NCBI GenBank assembly: GCA_900557555.1
Contig: USTH01000031.1
Coordinates: 1-17,508, forward strand
DNA from: an uncultured Prevotellaceae bacterium
GTDB lineage: Bacteria > Bacteroidota > Bacteroidia > Bacteroidales > Bacteroidaceae
Reading direction: 5' to 3'
Length of the DNA: 17,508 nt
Shown here: positions 6,478-14,719 of the stretch, in pieces
How positions within the stretch are numbered: the first letter of the stretch is position 1
Layout of the letters: the number at the start of each line of letters is the position of its first letter
Notes under the pieces: generated by a model
The model's input: only the letters and a program-made list of their open reading frames with translations
The model's database searches: none
Told to the model about the DNA's origin: nothing
Made by a program: the position numbers and the translations under genes

Positions 6478-7653
6478 ATGATGTTTTTATTTAGAATTAG
6501 TTTGGTATGTTGTCTGATGACACTGTTGCCGGCCTTGGCAGTTCACCTCTGCTGCCTTCGCAACAGACCGGGGGTGGGGCGGTGCAGACGAATTCTGTGG
6601 ACAGTCACCGCATTAGAACTCGCAGGCATTGCCTGTTTCATTGCCTTTGTATTCGGAAGGGGCTCTTTGTCACAGTTCTGGCACTTGTTCTTCTGTGTAT
6701 TCATGGGCATTGTCGGTGTGGAATCTTCGATGGCGCTCTTTGGTGCATTGGCCAAGGTGTTTGGGAGAAGAGAGATTTTGAGACGCCTCATGCTGTGTCT
6801 TGGCGCAGTGATGGTTATACTTGATATAATAATGGTAGCTATGGCTTTTATAATAGGAAACAAAAGGATTGATGTGGCTGAGTATACATACTTCAGCAGG
6901 GATTTGCCTGAATCGTTCGACGGTTTCAGAATCGTGCACATCTCTGATTTGCATCTCGGCACCTATGGCACTGACACCGCAAGAGTGGCAGAACTGATTG
7001 ACAAGGCACTTGCCCAAAAGGGTGACATGATTGTCTTTACCGGCGACTTGGTCAACTTTGAGTCAAAGGAGGCGCTACCGTTTGTCAACGAATTGTCACG
7101 CCTCAGAGCTCCCTATGGTGTCTATTCCGTTTTTGGAAATCACGACTATGGTGTCTATCGCAACTTTGCCACAAAGCGAGAACAGCTTGCCGACATACAG
7201 AAGCTTACCGACATTGAGAAAAGTTGTGGCTGGACTGTCTTGCGCAACGCCCATGACATAATACACAAAGACGGTGACAGCATAGTAGTAGTGGGGGTGG
7301 ATAACGATGGCCATCCACCGTTTCCGCGCCTTGCTGACATTCCCAAGGCTCTTAAGGGGCTTCCCTTGTCTGGAGGCTTCATGATATTCCTGACCCACGA
7401 GCCGAGCCATTGGCGGCGCAATGTGCTTGGCGAGACTACTGCCCAGCTTACCCTGTCGGGGCACACCCACGGCATGCAGTTCAAACTTGGCGAATGGAGT
7501 CCGGCTTCATTGGTCTACAAGGAGTGGGGCGGTCAATATTTTGAGGGGCAACGCAGTCTTATCGTTTCCATTGGGCTGGGACTTGGTGCAGTGCCGTTCC
7601 GCTTCGGAGCCTGGAGTGAGGTCTGTGTGGTAACCCTTAGAACACAAAAGTAG
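6478..7653 (+). CDS. Membrane-anchored calcineurin-like metallophosphoesterase (YkuE/YaeI-like)
   Basis: This 391-residue protein has about four hydrophobic helices in residues 1-130 followed by a metallophosphoesterase domain. The two-metal signature is complete: D157-L-H159 in ISDLHLG, G189-D190 in FTGDLVN, G220-N-H-D223 in FGNHDYG, H307 in FLTHEP and G328-H-T-H331 in SGHTHG. Relatives with this layout act at the membrane on lipid-linked phosphates, UDP-diacylglucosamine-type substrates or phosphodiesters; the substrate here is unknown. Two ATGs in a row start the gene (6478, 6481). It follows the MetH-activation gene by 49 bases and precedes plsC by 26 bases, which fits an envelope-lipid context but does not prove it. 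Confidence 0.88.
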   Translation: MMFLFRISLVCCLMTLLPALAVHLCCLRNRPGVGRCRRILWTVTALELAGIACFIAFVFGRGSLSQFWHLFFCVFMGIVGVESSMALFGALAKVFGRREILRRLMLCLGAVMVILDIIMVAMAFIIGNKRIDVAEYTYFSRDLPESFDGFRIVHISDLHLGTYGTDTARVAELIDKALAQKGDMIVFTGDLVNFESKEALPFVNELSRLRAPYGVYSVFGNHDYGVYRNFATKREQLADIQKLTDIEKSCGWTVLRNAHDIIHKDGDSIVVVGVDNDGHPPFPRLADIPKALKGLPLSGGFMIFLTHEPSHWRRNVLGETTAQLTLSGHTHGMQFKLGEWSPASLVYKEWGGQYFEGQRSLIVSIGLGLGAVPFRFGAWSEVCVVTLRTQK

Positions 7654-7679
7654 AAACTCTATCAAAATAGCATGGCATT

Positions 7680-8435
7680 ATGAGAATACTGAGATTTCTT
7701 TATCGCATCTACCAGTTGTTTGTGGCATTGCCGATACTGGTAATTGCCACTCTGTTTACTGCGGTGATTACCATCGTTTTCTGCAGCCTGTTTCCCCATT
7801 CCAGGGTATGGGGCTACTATCCGGCAAAGATATGGGGAATGCTGTTCTGTCGTGTGCTTTTACTGCCGATAAAGGTGGAGGGCAAGGAAAAAATTGACAA
7901 GAAGGCTTCGTATGTGTTTGTTGCCAACCATCAAGGTGCAATGGACATCTTTCTTGTTTACGCCCTGCTGAACCATAATTTCAAGTGGATGCTCAAAAAG
8001 TCTCTCCGCAAGGTGCCGCTCGTGGGCGAAGCCTGCTACAAGGCAGATTTCATCTTTGTTGACCGTAGTTCGCCAAAGGGGGTGAAAGAAACCATTGCCA
8101 ATGCGAGTGAGATACTTAAAGACGGAACTTCGCTAATGATATTCCCCGAGGGCTCCAGAACGTTTAACGGCAAGATGATACCGTTCAAGAACGGTGCGTT
8201 CTTCCTTGCCGATGAACTTCAACTGCCTGTGGTGCCGCTCACTATAGATGGGCCGTTTGATGTACTTCCACGCACCAAGGGTGTAAATTTTGTAAAGTTC
8301 GGACGCATGAGATTGGTCATACACGATGTGATTTATCCGCAGGGACGAGGTCATGACAACGTGAAATCGCTCTCGCATCAGTCGTTTGAAGCCATCAATT
8401 CTGCGCTTCCCGACAAATATCGTACTATATTATAG
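7680..8435 (+). CDS. plsC: 1-acyl-sn-glycerol-3-phosphate acyltransferase (PlsC/LPLAT family)
   Basis: This 251-residue inner-membrane acyltransferase would add the second acyl chain to lysophosphatidic acid, giving phosphatidic acid for phospholipid synthesis. A hydrophobic segment spans about residues 10-37. Block I, the catalytic H-x4-D, is N83-H84-QGAM-D89. FIFVDRSS (124-131) is block II, FPEGSR (155-160) is block III with Ser in place of the common Thr, and VVPLTI is block IV. Length and spacing are typical. It ends 9 bases before feoAB and starts 26 bases after the phosphoesterase gene, so it is probably co-transcribed with both. Other lysophospholipid or ornithine-lipid acyltransferases share these motifs, so the acceptor is inferred from the family. 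Confidence 0.9.
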   Translation: MRILRFLYRIYQLFVALPILVIATLFTAVITIVFCSLFPHSRVWGYYPAKIWGMLFCRVLLLPIKVEGKEKIDKKASYVFVANHQGAMDIFLVYALLNHNFKWMLKKSLRKVPLVGEACYKADFIFVDRSSPKGVKETIANASEILKDGTSLMIFPEGSRTFNGKMIPFKNGAFFLADELQLPVVPLTIDGPFDVLPRTKGVNFVKFGRMRLVIHDVIYPQGRGHDNVKSLSHQSFEAINSALPDKYRTIL

Positions 8436-8444
8436 CAGACATTT

Positions 8445-10799
8445 ATGACACTTAATGAGTTATCGATAGGACACTCTGCCGTAATTACCGCAGTGGGCGG
8501 CGAGGGGGCGTTGCGCCAGCATTTTCTTGATATGGGAGTAATTCCCGGCACTAAGGTGAAGCTGGTCAAGTATGCTCCGTTGGGTGATCCTATGGAGTTG
8601 CTGATACATGGTTATGAATTGACTCTTCGTCTCGACGATGCCGCCAAAATCGACATTGTGCCTGCCAGTGGTGGAGAGGACGACGACCATAAAGCCGTAT
8701 CTGGTGCCGCCGTGCGTGTCACCGAACATCCCGGACTCGGAGAGTCTGGCAGGTTTCATTGCAAGGCGGAGGAACATCCGCTGCCCAAGACCGAGAAACT
8801 CTCGTTTGCACTCATGGGCAACCAGAATACCGGTAAGACCACGCTGTTCAACCAGCTGACCGGTGCCAACCAGCACGTAGGCAATTTCCCCGGAGTTACG
8901 GTTGACCAGAAAAGTGGCTCCATAAAAGGATATCCCGACACACTGATTACCGACCTGCCGGGCATCTACAGCCTGTCGCCCTATTCGAGCGAGGAAATCG
9001 TGTCGCGCCAGTTTGTACTTGAGCAGAAACCCTCCTGCATTATCAACATTGTTGATGCCACAAACATCGTGCGCAATCTTTATCTCACAATGCAGCTCCT
9101 TGAGCTTGATATTCCAATGGTTGTAGCTCTCAACATGATTGACGAGGTCGACAACAACGGTGGAGCCATTGACATCAACGGCATGGAGAGACTGCTCGGT
9201 GTTCCGGTGATACCGATTAGCGCAAGCCGAAACCAAGGTGTTGACGAACTTGTGGAACACGCTGTTCACATAGCCCGCTACCAAGAGCGACCATTGAGGC
9301 AGGACTTCTGTAAGGTCGATGACCACGGGGGAGCCGTTCACCGTTGCCTTCATGCCATCATGCACCTTGTGGAGGACCATGCGGGGAAAGCCTCTATCCC
9401 AATACGCTTTGCGGCGTCAAAACTGATAGAGCGAGACACCATGGTGTGCAAGGCTCTAAAACTGTCAGACAACGAACAGGCAACGGTAGACCACATATTG
9501 TGCCAGCTTGAGGAGGAACGTCATCTTGACCCCTCGGCAGCATTGGCCGACATGAGGTTTTCGTTTATCACTGACCTGGCGGCCCGCACTGTAGTGCAGC
9601 CCGAGGAAAGCAAGGAGCGTGTGCGCAGCCGTCGCATAGACAGTGTGCTTACGGGTCGATGGACCGCCATTCCATGTTTTCTGATTATCATGTCGGTGGT
9701 GTTCTATCTCACGTTCAATGTAATTGGGCTGTGTCTGCAAGACTGGCTTGGTGAGGGGATAGATTGGGTCACCAATGAGGTGGACGCCTTTCTTACCGCT
9801 GCCAACGTGAACGAAGTGGTGCATTCACTGATAATCGGTGGAGTGTTTCAGGGCGTGGGCAGTGTGTTGAGCTTCATGCCTATCATCGTAATACTATTCT
9901 TCTTCCTCTCTATGCTTGAAGACAGCGGATATATGGCACGCATAGCCTTTGTGATGGACAAGTTGTTGAGAAAAATAGGCCTTTCGGGGCGCAGCATTGT
10001 CCCATTGCTCATTGGCTTTGGGTGCAGCGTGCCGAGCATCATGGCAAGCCGCACTTTGCCCTCCGAGCGCGACCGCCGTCTCACTATTCTTCTAACTCCG
10101 TTTATGAGTTGTACGGCCAAGTTGCCCATCTATGCCTTTTTCTCTGTAGCATTCTTTCCTGAAGAGGCGGCTTGGGTTATGGTGTCGCTTTATGTCATTG
10201 GCATAGTGGTAGGCATTGTTATGGCTCTTGTCTTTAAGAAAACACTGTTCAAGGGTGAGGCGGTGCCGTTTGTGATGGAACTGCCCAATTACCGTATGCC
10301 CGGAGTGAAAAATGTGGTACACCTCTTGTGGGATAAGGCCCGCGATTTTCTGCAGCGTGCGTTTACCGTAATCTTTGTGGCGTGCATAGTGATATGGTTT
10401 TTGCAGACGTTTGACTTCCATATGCAGACGGTCAGCAGTTCCCGCGACAGCATGTTGGCATCGCTTGCGGGTTTTGTTTCTCCGCTGTTCAGTCCGTTAG
10501 GTTTTGCCGATTGGCGCATCACCACCTCGCTGTTGTCAGGATTTATGGCAAAAGAGAGCGTGGTGTCCACCTTGCTTGTGATGTTTGGTTCAGCGGCCGC
10601 CATGCAGCCTGTGCTGACTTTGCCGGCGGTGTTCTCGTTGCTTGTGTTCTGTCTGCTTTACACGCCGTGTGTGGCTGCCATTGCGTCCATACACCGTGAG
10701 TTGGGCACACGGTATGCCGTGGCCGTCGTGATAATGCAATGCGTTGTGGCGTGGCTGGTGGCATATCTGACGTATGTCATAATTTGTGCTGTGATATGA
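8445..10799 (+). CDS. feoB: FeoA-FeoB fusion, ferrous iron transporter
   Basis: This 784-residue fusion imports Fe2+ across the inner membrane. Residues 1-75 are an SH3-like FeoA domain (LDMGVIPGTKVKL). A linker of about 40 residues leads to the FeoB G domain: G1 G125-NQNTGKTT, G2 GVTV (150-153), G3 DLPG (170-173), G4 NMID (230-233) and G5 SA (259-260). After a helical guanine-dissociation-inhibitor-like region, the membrane part starts near residue 405. It shows two Gate segments, including GFGCSVPSIMASRT with ERDRR and PFMSCTAKLPIY, and the late LLYTPCVAAIASIHRELG. FeoAB fusions are typical of Bacteroidales. The stop overlaps the start of the Cys-rich peptide gene by ATGA. No Fur- or FNR-like site stands out just upstream, and the gene appears to sit inside the operon. 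Confidence 0.96.
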   Translation: MTLNELSIGHSAVITAVGGEGALRQHFLDMGVIPGTKVKLVKYAPLGDPMELLIHGYELTLRLDDAAKIDIVPASGGEDDDHKAVSGAAVRVTEHPGLGESGRFHCKAEEHPLPKTEKLSFALMGNQNTGKTTLFNQLTGANQHVGNFPGVTVDQKSGSIKGYPDTLITDLPGIYSLSPYSSEEIVSRQFVLEQKPSCIINIVDATNIVRNLYLTMQLLELDIPMVVALNMIDEVDNNGGAIDINGMERLLGVPVIPISASRNQGVDELVEHAVHIARYQERPLRQDFCKVDDHGGAVHRCLHAIMHLVEDHAGKASIPIRFAASKLIERDTMVCKALKLSDNEQATVDHILCQLEEERHLDPSAALADMRFSFITDLAARTVVQPEESKERVRSRRIDSVLTGRWTAIPCFLIIMSVVFYLTFNVIGLCLQDWLGEGIDWVTNEVDAFLTAANVNEVVHSLIIGGVFQGVGSVLSFMPIIVILFFFLSMLEDSGYMARIAFVMDKLLRKIGLSGRSIVPLLIGFGCSVPSIMASRTLPSERDRRLTILLTPFMSCTAKLPIYAFFSVAFFPEEAAWVMVSLYVIGIVVGIVMALVFKKTLFKGEAVPFVMELPNYRMPGVKNVVHLLWDKARDFLQRAFTVIFVACIVIWFLQTFDFHMQTVSSSRDSMLASLAGFVSPLFSPLGFADWRITTSLLSGFMAKESVVSTLLVMFGSAAAMQPVLTLPAVFSLLVFCLLYTPCVAAIASIHRELGTRYAVAVVIMQCVVAWLVAYLTYVIICAVI

Positions 10800-10945
10800 A
10801 TTTATTGAGTTGTGTGCTGCTGTTTGTGGTGGTGGTTGCTTTCGCCGTGGCGTTGCGCTATGCCTTTTTCTCTCGCAAGAGCCGAAGGTGCTGCCGTGGC
10901 GGTGATTGTGAAAAATGCAAGACCGGAATGCGCAACGCAAGTTGA
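10796..10945 (+). CDS. FeoB-associated Cys-rich membrane protein
   Basis: This 49-residue protein starts at an ATG that overlaps the feoAB stop as ATGA (10796-10799), implying coupled translation. One N-terminal membrane helix (about residues 3-24) is followed by a basic patch (RKSRR) and a short tail with four Cys: CC at 32-33, then C-x2-C at 38-41. Size, helix-plus-Cys layout and position match the family of small proteins found just after FeoB in Bacteroidota and Firmicutes. Its exact job is unsettled. The Cys could bind iron or sense redox state, and it may take the place of FeoC. It is placed mainly by context, as the sequence is too short for strong similarity. Confidence 0.85.
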   Translation: MNLLSCVLLFVVVVAFAVALRYAFFSRKSRRCCRGGDCEKCKTGMRNAS

Positions 10946-10998
10946 CGGTGTAGAATGTTGTGTAACTCTGCTTTCAACAGTTGTTGTGATAGATAGCC

Positions 10999-12384
10999 AT
11001 GTTATTTAATTCGCTTGCATTCCTTCTGTTTCTGCCTGTAGTGTTCGGGCTGTATTGGTCGTTTCGTTCCGCTGTTGGCCAAAACAGAGTAGTGGTAGTG
11101 GCGAGCATGTTCTTTTACGGTTGGTGGGACTGGCGTTTTCTGCTGCTGATGGTTGCAACCTGTGTGGCCGACTATTGGTTTGCACAGGCCATAGAACGCA
11201 GTGCCTACCGGAAGAGGAGGAAACACTGGCTGCTGGCTGCCATTGTGGTCAACATGGGTCTGTTGGGCGTGTTCAAATATTTCAATTTCTTTGCTGACAA
11301 CCTGGCGGAAATCTTTTCTTGGCTTGGCATTCGTGCCGACATTCCCACTCTTCACATTATTTTGCCAATAGGCATCAGTTTCTACACATTTCAGCTTACG
11401 GCCTATGTTGTCGATGTTTACCGCGGTCAGTTGCGGGCATGTAGGTCGTTGGAGCTGTTTCTAAGTTTTATCTGCTTCTTTCCCCAGTTGGTGGCGGGCC
11501 CGATTGAGCGCGGAGCCAATCTGTTGCCGCAGTTTGCGGAGAAGCGTGTGTTTGACTACTCTTTTGCTGTTGATGGCATGCGGCTGTTCCTCTGGGGGTT
11601 AATGAAGAAGATGCTTGTGGCCGACAACTGCGCTCCGGTGGCAGACTATGTGTTCGGCAACTATCAAAGCCTTGCCACTGTGGATCTCTGGATTGGGCTT
11701 TTCGCATTTACCGTACAGGTATATTGTGATTTCTCGGGCTATTCGGATATGGCCATCGGCTCTGCAAAATTGTTCGGCATCAGGCTTTCAACCAACTTCA
11801 ACCACCCGTTCTTTGCCGTCACTATACGCGACTTCTGGCGTCGCTGGCACATGACCTTGATGGGTTGGTTGCGCGACTATGTCTACTTTCCGCTCGGAGG
11901 CAGCAGGTGCAGCCCCCTTCGCCACTACTTCAATGTCTTTGCGCTCTACATGCTGAGCGGCTTGTGGCACGGCCCCAACTGGAGCTTCATAGTATGGGGA
12001 ACATGGAACGGCCTGTTTAATGTGACGACAAAAAATATGCGTATGCCTCGTGGGGTGAGTTGGTTTATCACCATAATGGTTTTTATGCTGTCGCAGGTCT
12101 TTTTCCGCAATCCCACGGTGACTGACGGGTTCGAATATTTTGGCAGGCTGTTTGCGTTTGACGGCACTTTGGCCAACACTGCTTCGCGCATTCCGCTGCT
12201 GCTTGCGGCCGCACTTTTCCTTACTGAATATGCCACCCGCAATTATGCCCACCCCTTCCAGTTCTGCCGTGCAGGTGGCATCTGGCGCTGGCGCATGTCA
12301 AGGTTTGCACTCTATGCAGTGTGCTTTGTCTGTTGTGTTTTTTTGGGCGGTCAGCAGGTGCAGTTCATCTATTTCCAGTTTTAA
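10999..12384 (+). CDS. MBOAT family O-acyltransferase (AlgI/DltB-like)
   Basis: This 461-residue, many-helix inner-membrane protein begins MLFNSLAFLLFLPVVFGLYW, nearly the standard AlgI opening. MBOAT proteins move acyl groups, usually acetyl, across the membrane for attachment to extracellular polymers such as alginate, peptidoglycan, teichoic acid or polysaccharides. Family signatures are AGPIERG (166-172), YCDFSGYSDMAIG (242-254), DFWRRWHMTL with H284, DYVYFPLGGSR, and the catalytic-type His H324 in SGLWHGPNWSFI. It starts 53 bases after the Cys-rich gene. The next gene begins at the base right after its stop and encodes an SGNH-like protein, the typical periplasmic partner. The acceptor polymer cannot be read from the sequence. 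Confidence 0.93.
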   Translation: MLFNSLAFLLFLPVVFGLYWSFRSAVGQNRVVVVASMFFYGWWDWRFLLLMVATCVADYWFAQAIERSAYRKRRKHWLLAAIVVNMGLLGVFKYFNFFADNLAEIFSWLGIRADIPTLHIILPIGISFYTFQLTAYVVDVYRGQLRACRSLELFLSFICFFPQLVAGPIERGANLLPQFAEKRVFDYSFAVDGMRLFLWGLMKKMLVADNCAPVADYVFGNYQSLATVDLWIGLFAFTVQVYCDFSGYSDMAIGSAKLFGIRLSTNFNHPFFAVTIRDFWRRWHMTLMGWLRDYVYFPLGGSRCSPLRHYFNVFALYMLSGLWHGPNWSFIVWGTWNGLFNVTTKNMRMPRGVSWFITIMVFMLSQVFFRNPTVTDGFEYFGRLFAFDGTLANTASRIPLLLAAALFLTEYATRNYAHPFQFCRAGGIWRWRMSRFALYAVCFVCCVFLGGQQVQFIYFQF

Positions 12385-13305
12385 ATGAAAAGATTTCTTC
12401 GCAACATATTGCTCTTCTCCCTGTTGATAGTCATCCCCTTGGTGGCGGCAGAGATTTATGTGCGCCAGATGCCTAATCCCTCGCGTGCCAAACACCAGTG
12501 GATGCTTGAACATTCATGTGAGGTTGAGACTCTGGTGCTTGGCAACAGCCACTGTTTCTATGGCGTCAATCCTTCATTGTTGGGAGAGCGAAGCTATTCG
12601 TTGGCACAGCCCACCCAGAGCTATCGTTACGACTGGTATCTGCTGACTCATTACCGTATGCCGCGACTGAGAACGGTGATATTGCCCTGCAGCTACACTT
12701 CGTTGTTTGAAGACGTGGAGTCGGAGTCTGACATGCGGTATTGGGCAGTGCGCTACAGGCTTTATATGGACTGTGACATCCATAGCGTGTTGTCGCAGTA
12801 CGGCTTTGAGTTTCTCCACGTTGCCTCGTTCAGGGAAAAACTGTCAAGCCTGTGGAAACCCTCACGCCTCAGTTGGGACAGTCTCGGCTTCGGCACTTCC
12901 TACGGCACACGTTCAAAGTTGGCAGAGGGCACTGACAATGGTGTCAGCCGTGCTAAGGACAACACGTATGCCGACATGCGCTCTCTGCAACTGTGTACTT
13001 CGATGCTCGACAGCATTTGTGGCTGGTGCGCACAGAGGCAGGTGCGTCTGGTGATTGTGGCCATGCCGGTGTGGAGTTCGTTTCGCAACGCATGCGACAG
13101 TCGGCAACTCTCGGTGCGTGCCAAGGTGCTCAAGCAGGTCCTGAAGCGACACCCCTCTGTGGACTACTTTGATTTTCGGGCAGACTCCTCGTTTGTCATC
13201 AGTGATTTCTATGATGCTGACCACCTCAATCAACTTGGGGCAAGAAAACTAACGTTGATGTTGAAGCACGAAGTTGAAAAGCCGCTCAAAACTTCAAAGC
13301 AATAA
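12385..13305 (+). CDS. Membrane-anchored SGNH-like acyltransferase or esterase, partner of the MBOAT protein
   Basis: This 306-residue protein has one N-terminal membrane anchor (about residues 5-25), and the rest probably faces the periplasm. LVLGNSHCFYG gives a nucleophile-type Ser55 in a block I context. DFYDADHLNQLGA near the C-terminus gives the D277-x-x-H280 pair of the SGNH fold. The ATG starts immediately after the MBOAT stop (12384/12385), so the two are surely co-expressed. By analogy with AlgI-AlgJ/X, DltB-DltD and PatA-PatB, the MBOAT would pass an acyl group out and this protein would place it on the acceptor. The Asn of block III is not obvious, and an esterase role is an alternative. 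Pairing is strongly supported; the substrate is unknown. Confidence 0.8.
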   Translation: MKRFLRNILLFSLLIVIPLVAAEIYVRQMPNPSRAKHQWMLEHSCEVETLVLGNSHCFYGVNPSLLGERSYSLAQPTQSYRYDWYLLTHYRMPRLRTVILPCSYTSLFEDVESESDMRYWAVRYRLYMDCDIHSVLSQYGFEFLHVASFREKLSSLWKPSRLSWDSLGFGTSYGTRSKLAEGTDNGVSRAKDNTYADMRSLQLCTSMLDSICGWCAQRQVRLVIVAMPVWSSFRNACDSRQLSVRAKVLKQVLKRHPSVDYFDFRADSSFVISDFYDADHLNQLGARKLTLMLKHEVEKPLKTSKQ

Positions 13306-13351
13306 GTAGGTAACCGGCTCAATAATGTCTTAAAAGTAATAGAAATGTATC

Positions 13352-13375
13352 AAATACGCCCTAACGAGCGATTTT
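13352..13375 (+). terminator. Weak terminator between convergent genes
   Basis: AAATaCGC and GCGATTT can pair (7 bp with a one-base bulge, 8-nt loop), and a short T-run overlaps the right arm. It lies between the end of the plus-strand run and the end of the convergent FISUMP gene, where terminators are expected. The stem is short and AT-rich at its base. Confidence 0.32.
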
Positions 13376-13409
13376 TGTGCATTCTTCTAAGTTGTACAGA
13401 AAACTTGAA

Positions 13410-14459
13410 CTACTGGCAAACAGCCCGAACAGGGAGACCGGTGGACGGGTACTCGCCGCCTCCTTTCTCCACATAATTGCTGTATAAGAAGAGGCCGAAC
13501 GCGTAGAAGCCCAGGCTGCTTTTCTGGGGCGTACTCGTCCAATAGGCGCCTAAAGACCCTACAAAGTTGGCCCCTGAACCTTTGCGACCGCCTGCGGCAG
13601 GGAAGAAAATACTCTGTCCATTAGGCCCAGTGGCAAGCCGCCCATTTACAGATGTGTTTTTGTAATTTGTTTTCCATTCCCAAGTGCAGTTGTCTGCAAG
13701 TTCACATATCTCAGCGTGAGTAGGCATGCGAGTGCTGTCACCCCAATTGACAGTGGCTGCATCTTCTGAAGGGGTGAGGTTACCGCTGTGCTCCTTGTTA
13801 TGCCAAATAGAATTGTCGATATCGTAGCTTGATTTGGTGGTAGTTTCGCCCCATGCATAATAGTCTCCGAAGTCGGTTTCGTTTTCGGCACCTAAGTTGC
13901 AGGTTGCCCAATACAAACCAGAAGGAAGGCCAAGGTCTACAAAAATGTGACCCTCTGTAAATTTTTGATGTTCTCCTAACACTTCTTTTTCTCCAAGCAT
14001 GGTGATGCTTTGCACGTTGCCATAAAACACATTGTCGAGCAATTTTACGTATGTGCGGTAGTAATATTTGTATCCCTTCAACAAGTTTTTTACAGATATG
14101 TTATAAGTTCCCGTTGAGTTACCTAATGTGATGTGCTTAGCGTTATCGATGGTGGGTTGATCCGTTTCTGTTGAATAGCACACTCCTATAGTAGGAGACG
14201 CAGAATGCAACGTGATGCCTTCTTTCAAGCTGACCGATGCCTTTGCCTGGAATGTACGCTCGGTCAAAGCTGTTGGCGACGAAGTGTTGATGGTATAAAG
14301 CCATTCGTCTGCCGAAAAAGAGATGGAGTCTACATCGTTTGAACTCATCACAGTTACTTCGCCCCCCTTCTTACATACATATAAATTATGTTGCGCACAG
14401 ACTGTTGATGATACGAAAAACAGCAGAAGGGTAAATGATAGGGTAAAAAGTTTCTTCAT
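13410..14459 (-). CDS. Secreted FISUMP-domain protein (Fibrobacter succinogenes major paralogous domain)
   Basis: This 349-residue protein starts with a clear signal peptide (residues 1-22, cleavage after VCA). A short module at 24-52 (LYVCKKGGEVTVMSSNDVDS) is of the kind that opens many Bacteroidales surface proteins. Residues about 55-155 resemble an Ig/fibronectin-like domain (IGVCYST, then YKYYYRTYVKL and FYGNVQSITM). A C-terminal FISUMP domain (about 171-349) follows, with VDLGLPSGLYWATCNLGA, FGDYYAWGET, MPTHAEICELAD, FFPAAGGR, YWTST and LPVRAVCQ. Function is unknown; such proteins are exported and may act at the surface. There is no lipobox Cys after the signal peptide. The gene lies next to one copy of the 163-bp direct repeat and is more AT-rich than the plus-strand operon. 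Confidence 0.85.
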   Translation of the reverse strand: MKKLFTLSFTLLLFFVSSTVCAQHNLYVCKKGGEVTVMSSNDVDSISFSADEWLYTINTSSPTALTERTFQAKASVSLKEGITLHSASPTIGVCYSTETDQPTIDNAKHITLGNSTGTYNISVKNLLKGYKYYYRTYVKLLDNVFYGNVQSITMLGEKEVLGEHQKFTEGHIFVDLGLPSGLYWATCNLGAENETDFGDYYAWGETTTKSSYDIDNSIWHNKEHSGNLTPSEDAATVNWGDSTRMPTHAEICELADNCTWEWKTNYKNTSVNGRLATGPNGQSIFFPAAGGRKGSGANFVGSLGAYWTSTPQKSSLGFYAFGLFLYSNYVEKGGGEYPSTGLPVRAVCQ

Positions 14460-14516
14460 AATTCAAGGATTTTTACTATATGTTAATTGTATAAGTAAGT
14501 AGAGGCTTAAATCTAT

Positions 14517-14679
14517 TTTAATATTTCAAGTAGGTTTTGTTTTTGTCATAATAGTTATCTTTTGCGCATCTATTATCTTTGTTTTCAGTCACAATGCCTG
14601 CATTGCTCCTTCAAAGAAAAACAATATCTGCATTAAAACAAAGCCCTTCTGACTATAAACTAATTTTTAACACCTTCTT
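14517..14679. repeat. 163-bp direct repeat, copy 1
   Basis: It aligns without gaps to 15815-15977 with 10 mismatches (about 94% identity) and the same orientation. It starts at TTTAATATTTCAAGTAGG and ends around CACCTTCTT. It lies upstream of the FISUMP gene, starting 58 bases before its start codon. Both copies keep a short open frame ending at the same TGA, but the substitutions do not favour silent positions, so it is treated as non-coding. Confidence 0.9.
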
Positions 14680-14719
14680 GTCTCTGTTTATTGGTTATTT
14701 TAGCTGCCTGATTATCACG

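Noticed and set aside
8460..9380. 306-codon minus-strand frame
   Set aside because: It is entirely antisense to the FeoA and G domains of feoAB; no protein-family pattern.
14574..14581. TATCTTTG in direct repeat copy 1 as a plus-strand promoter
   Set aside because: No TTTG at suitable spacing, no plus-strand gene follows, and copy 2 has lost the G.
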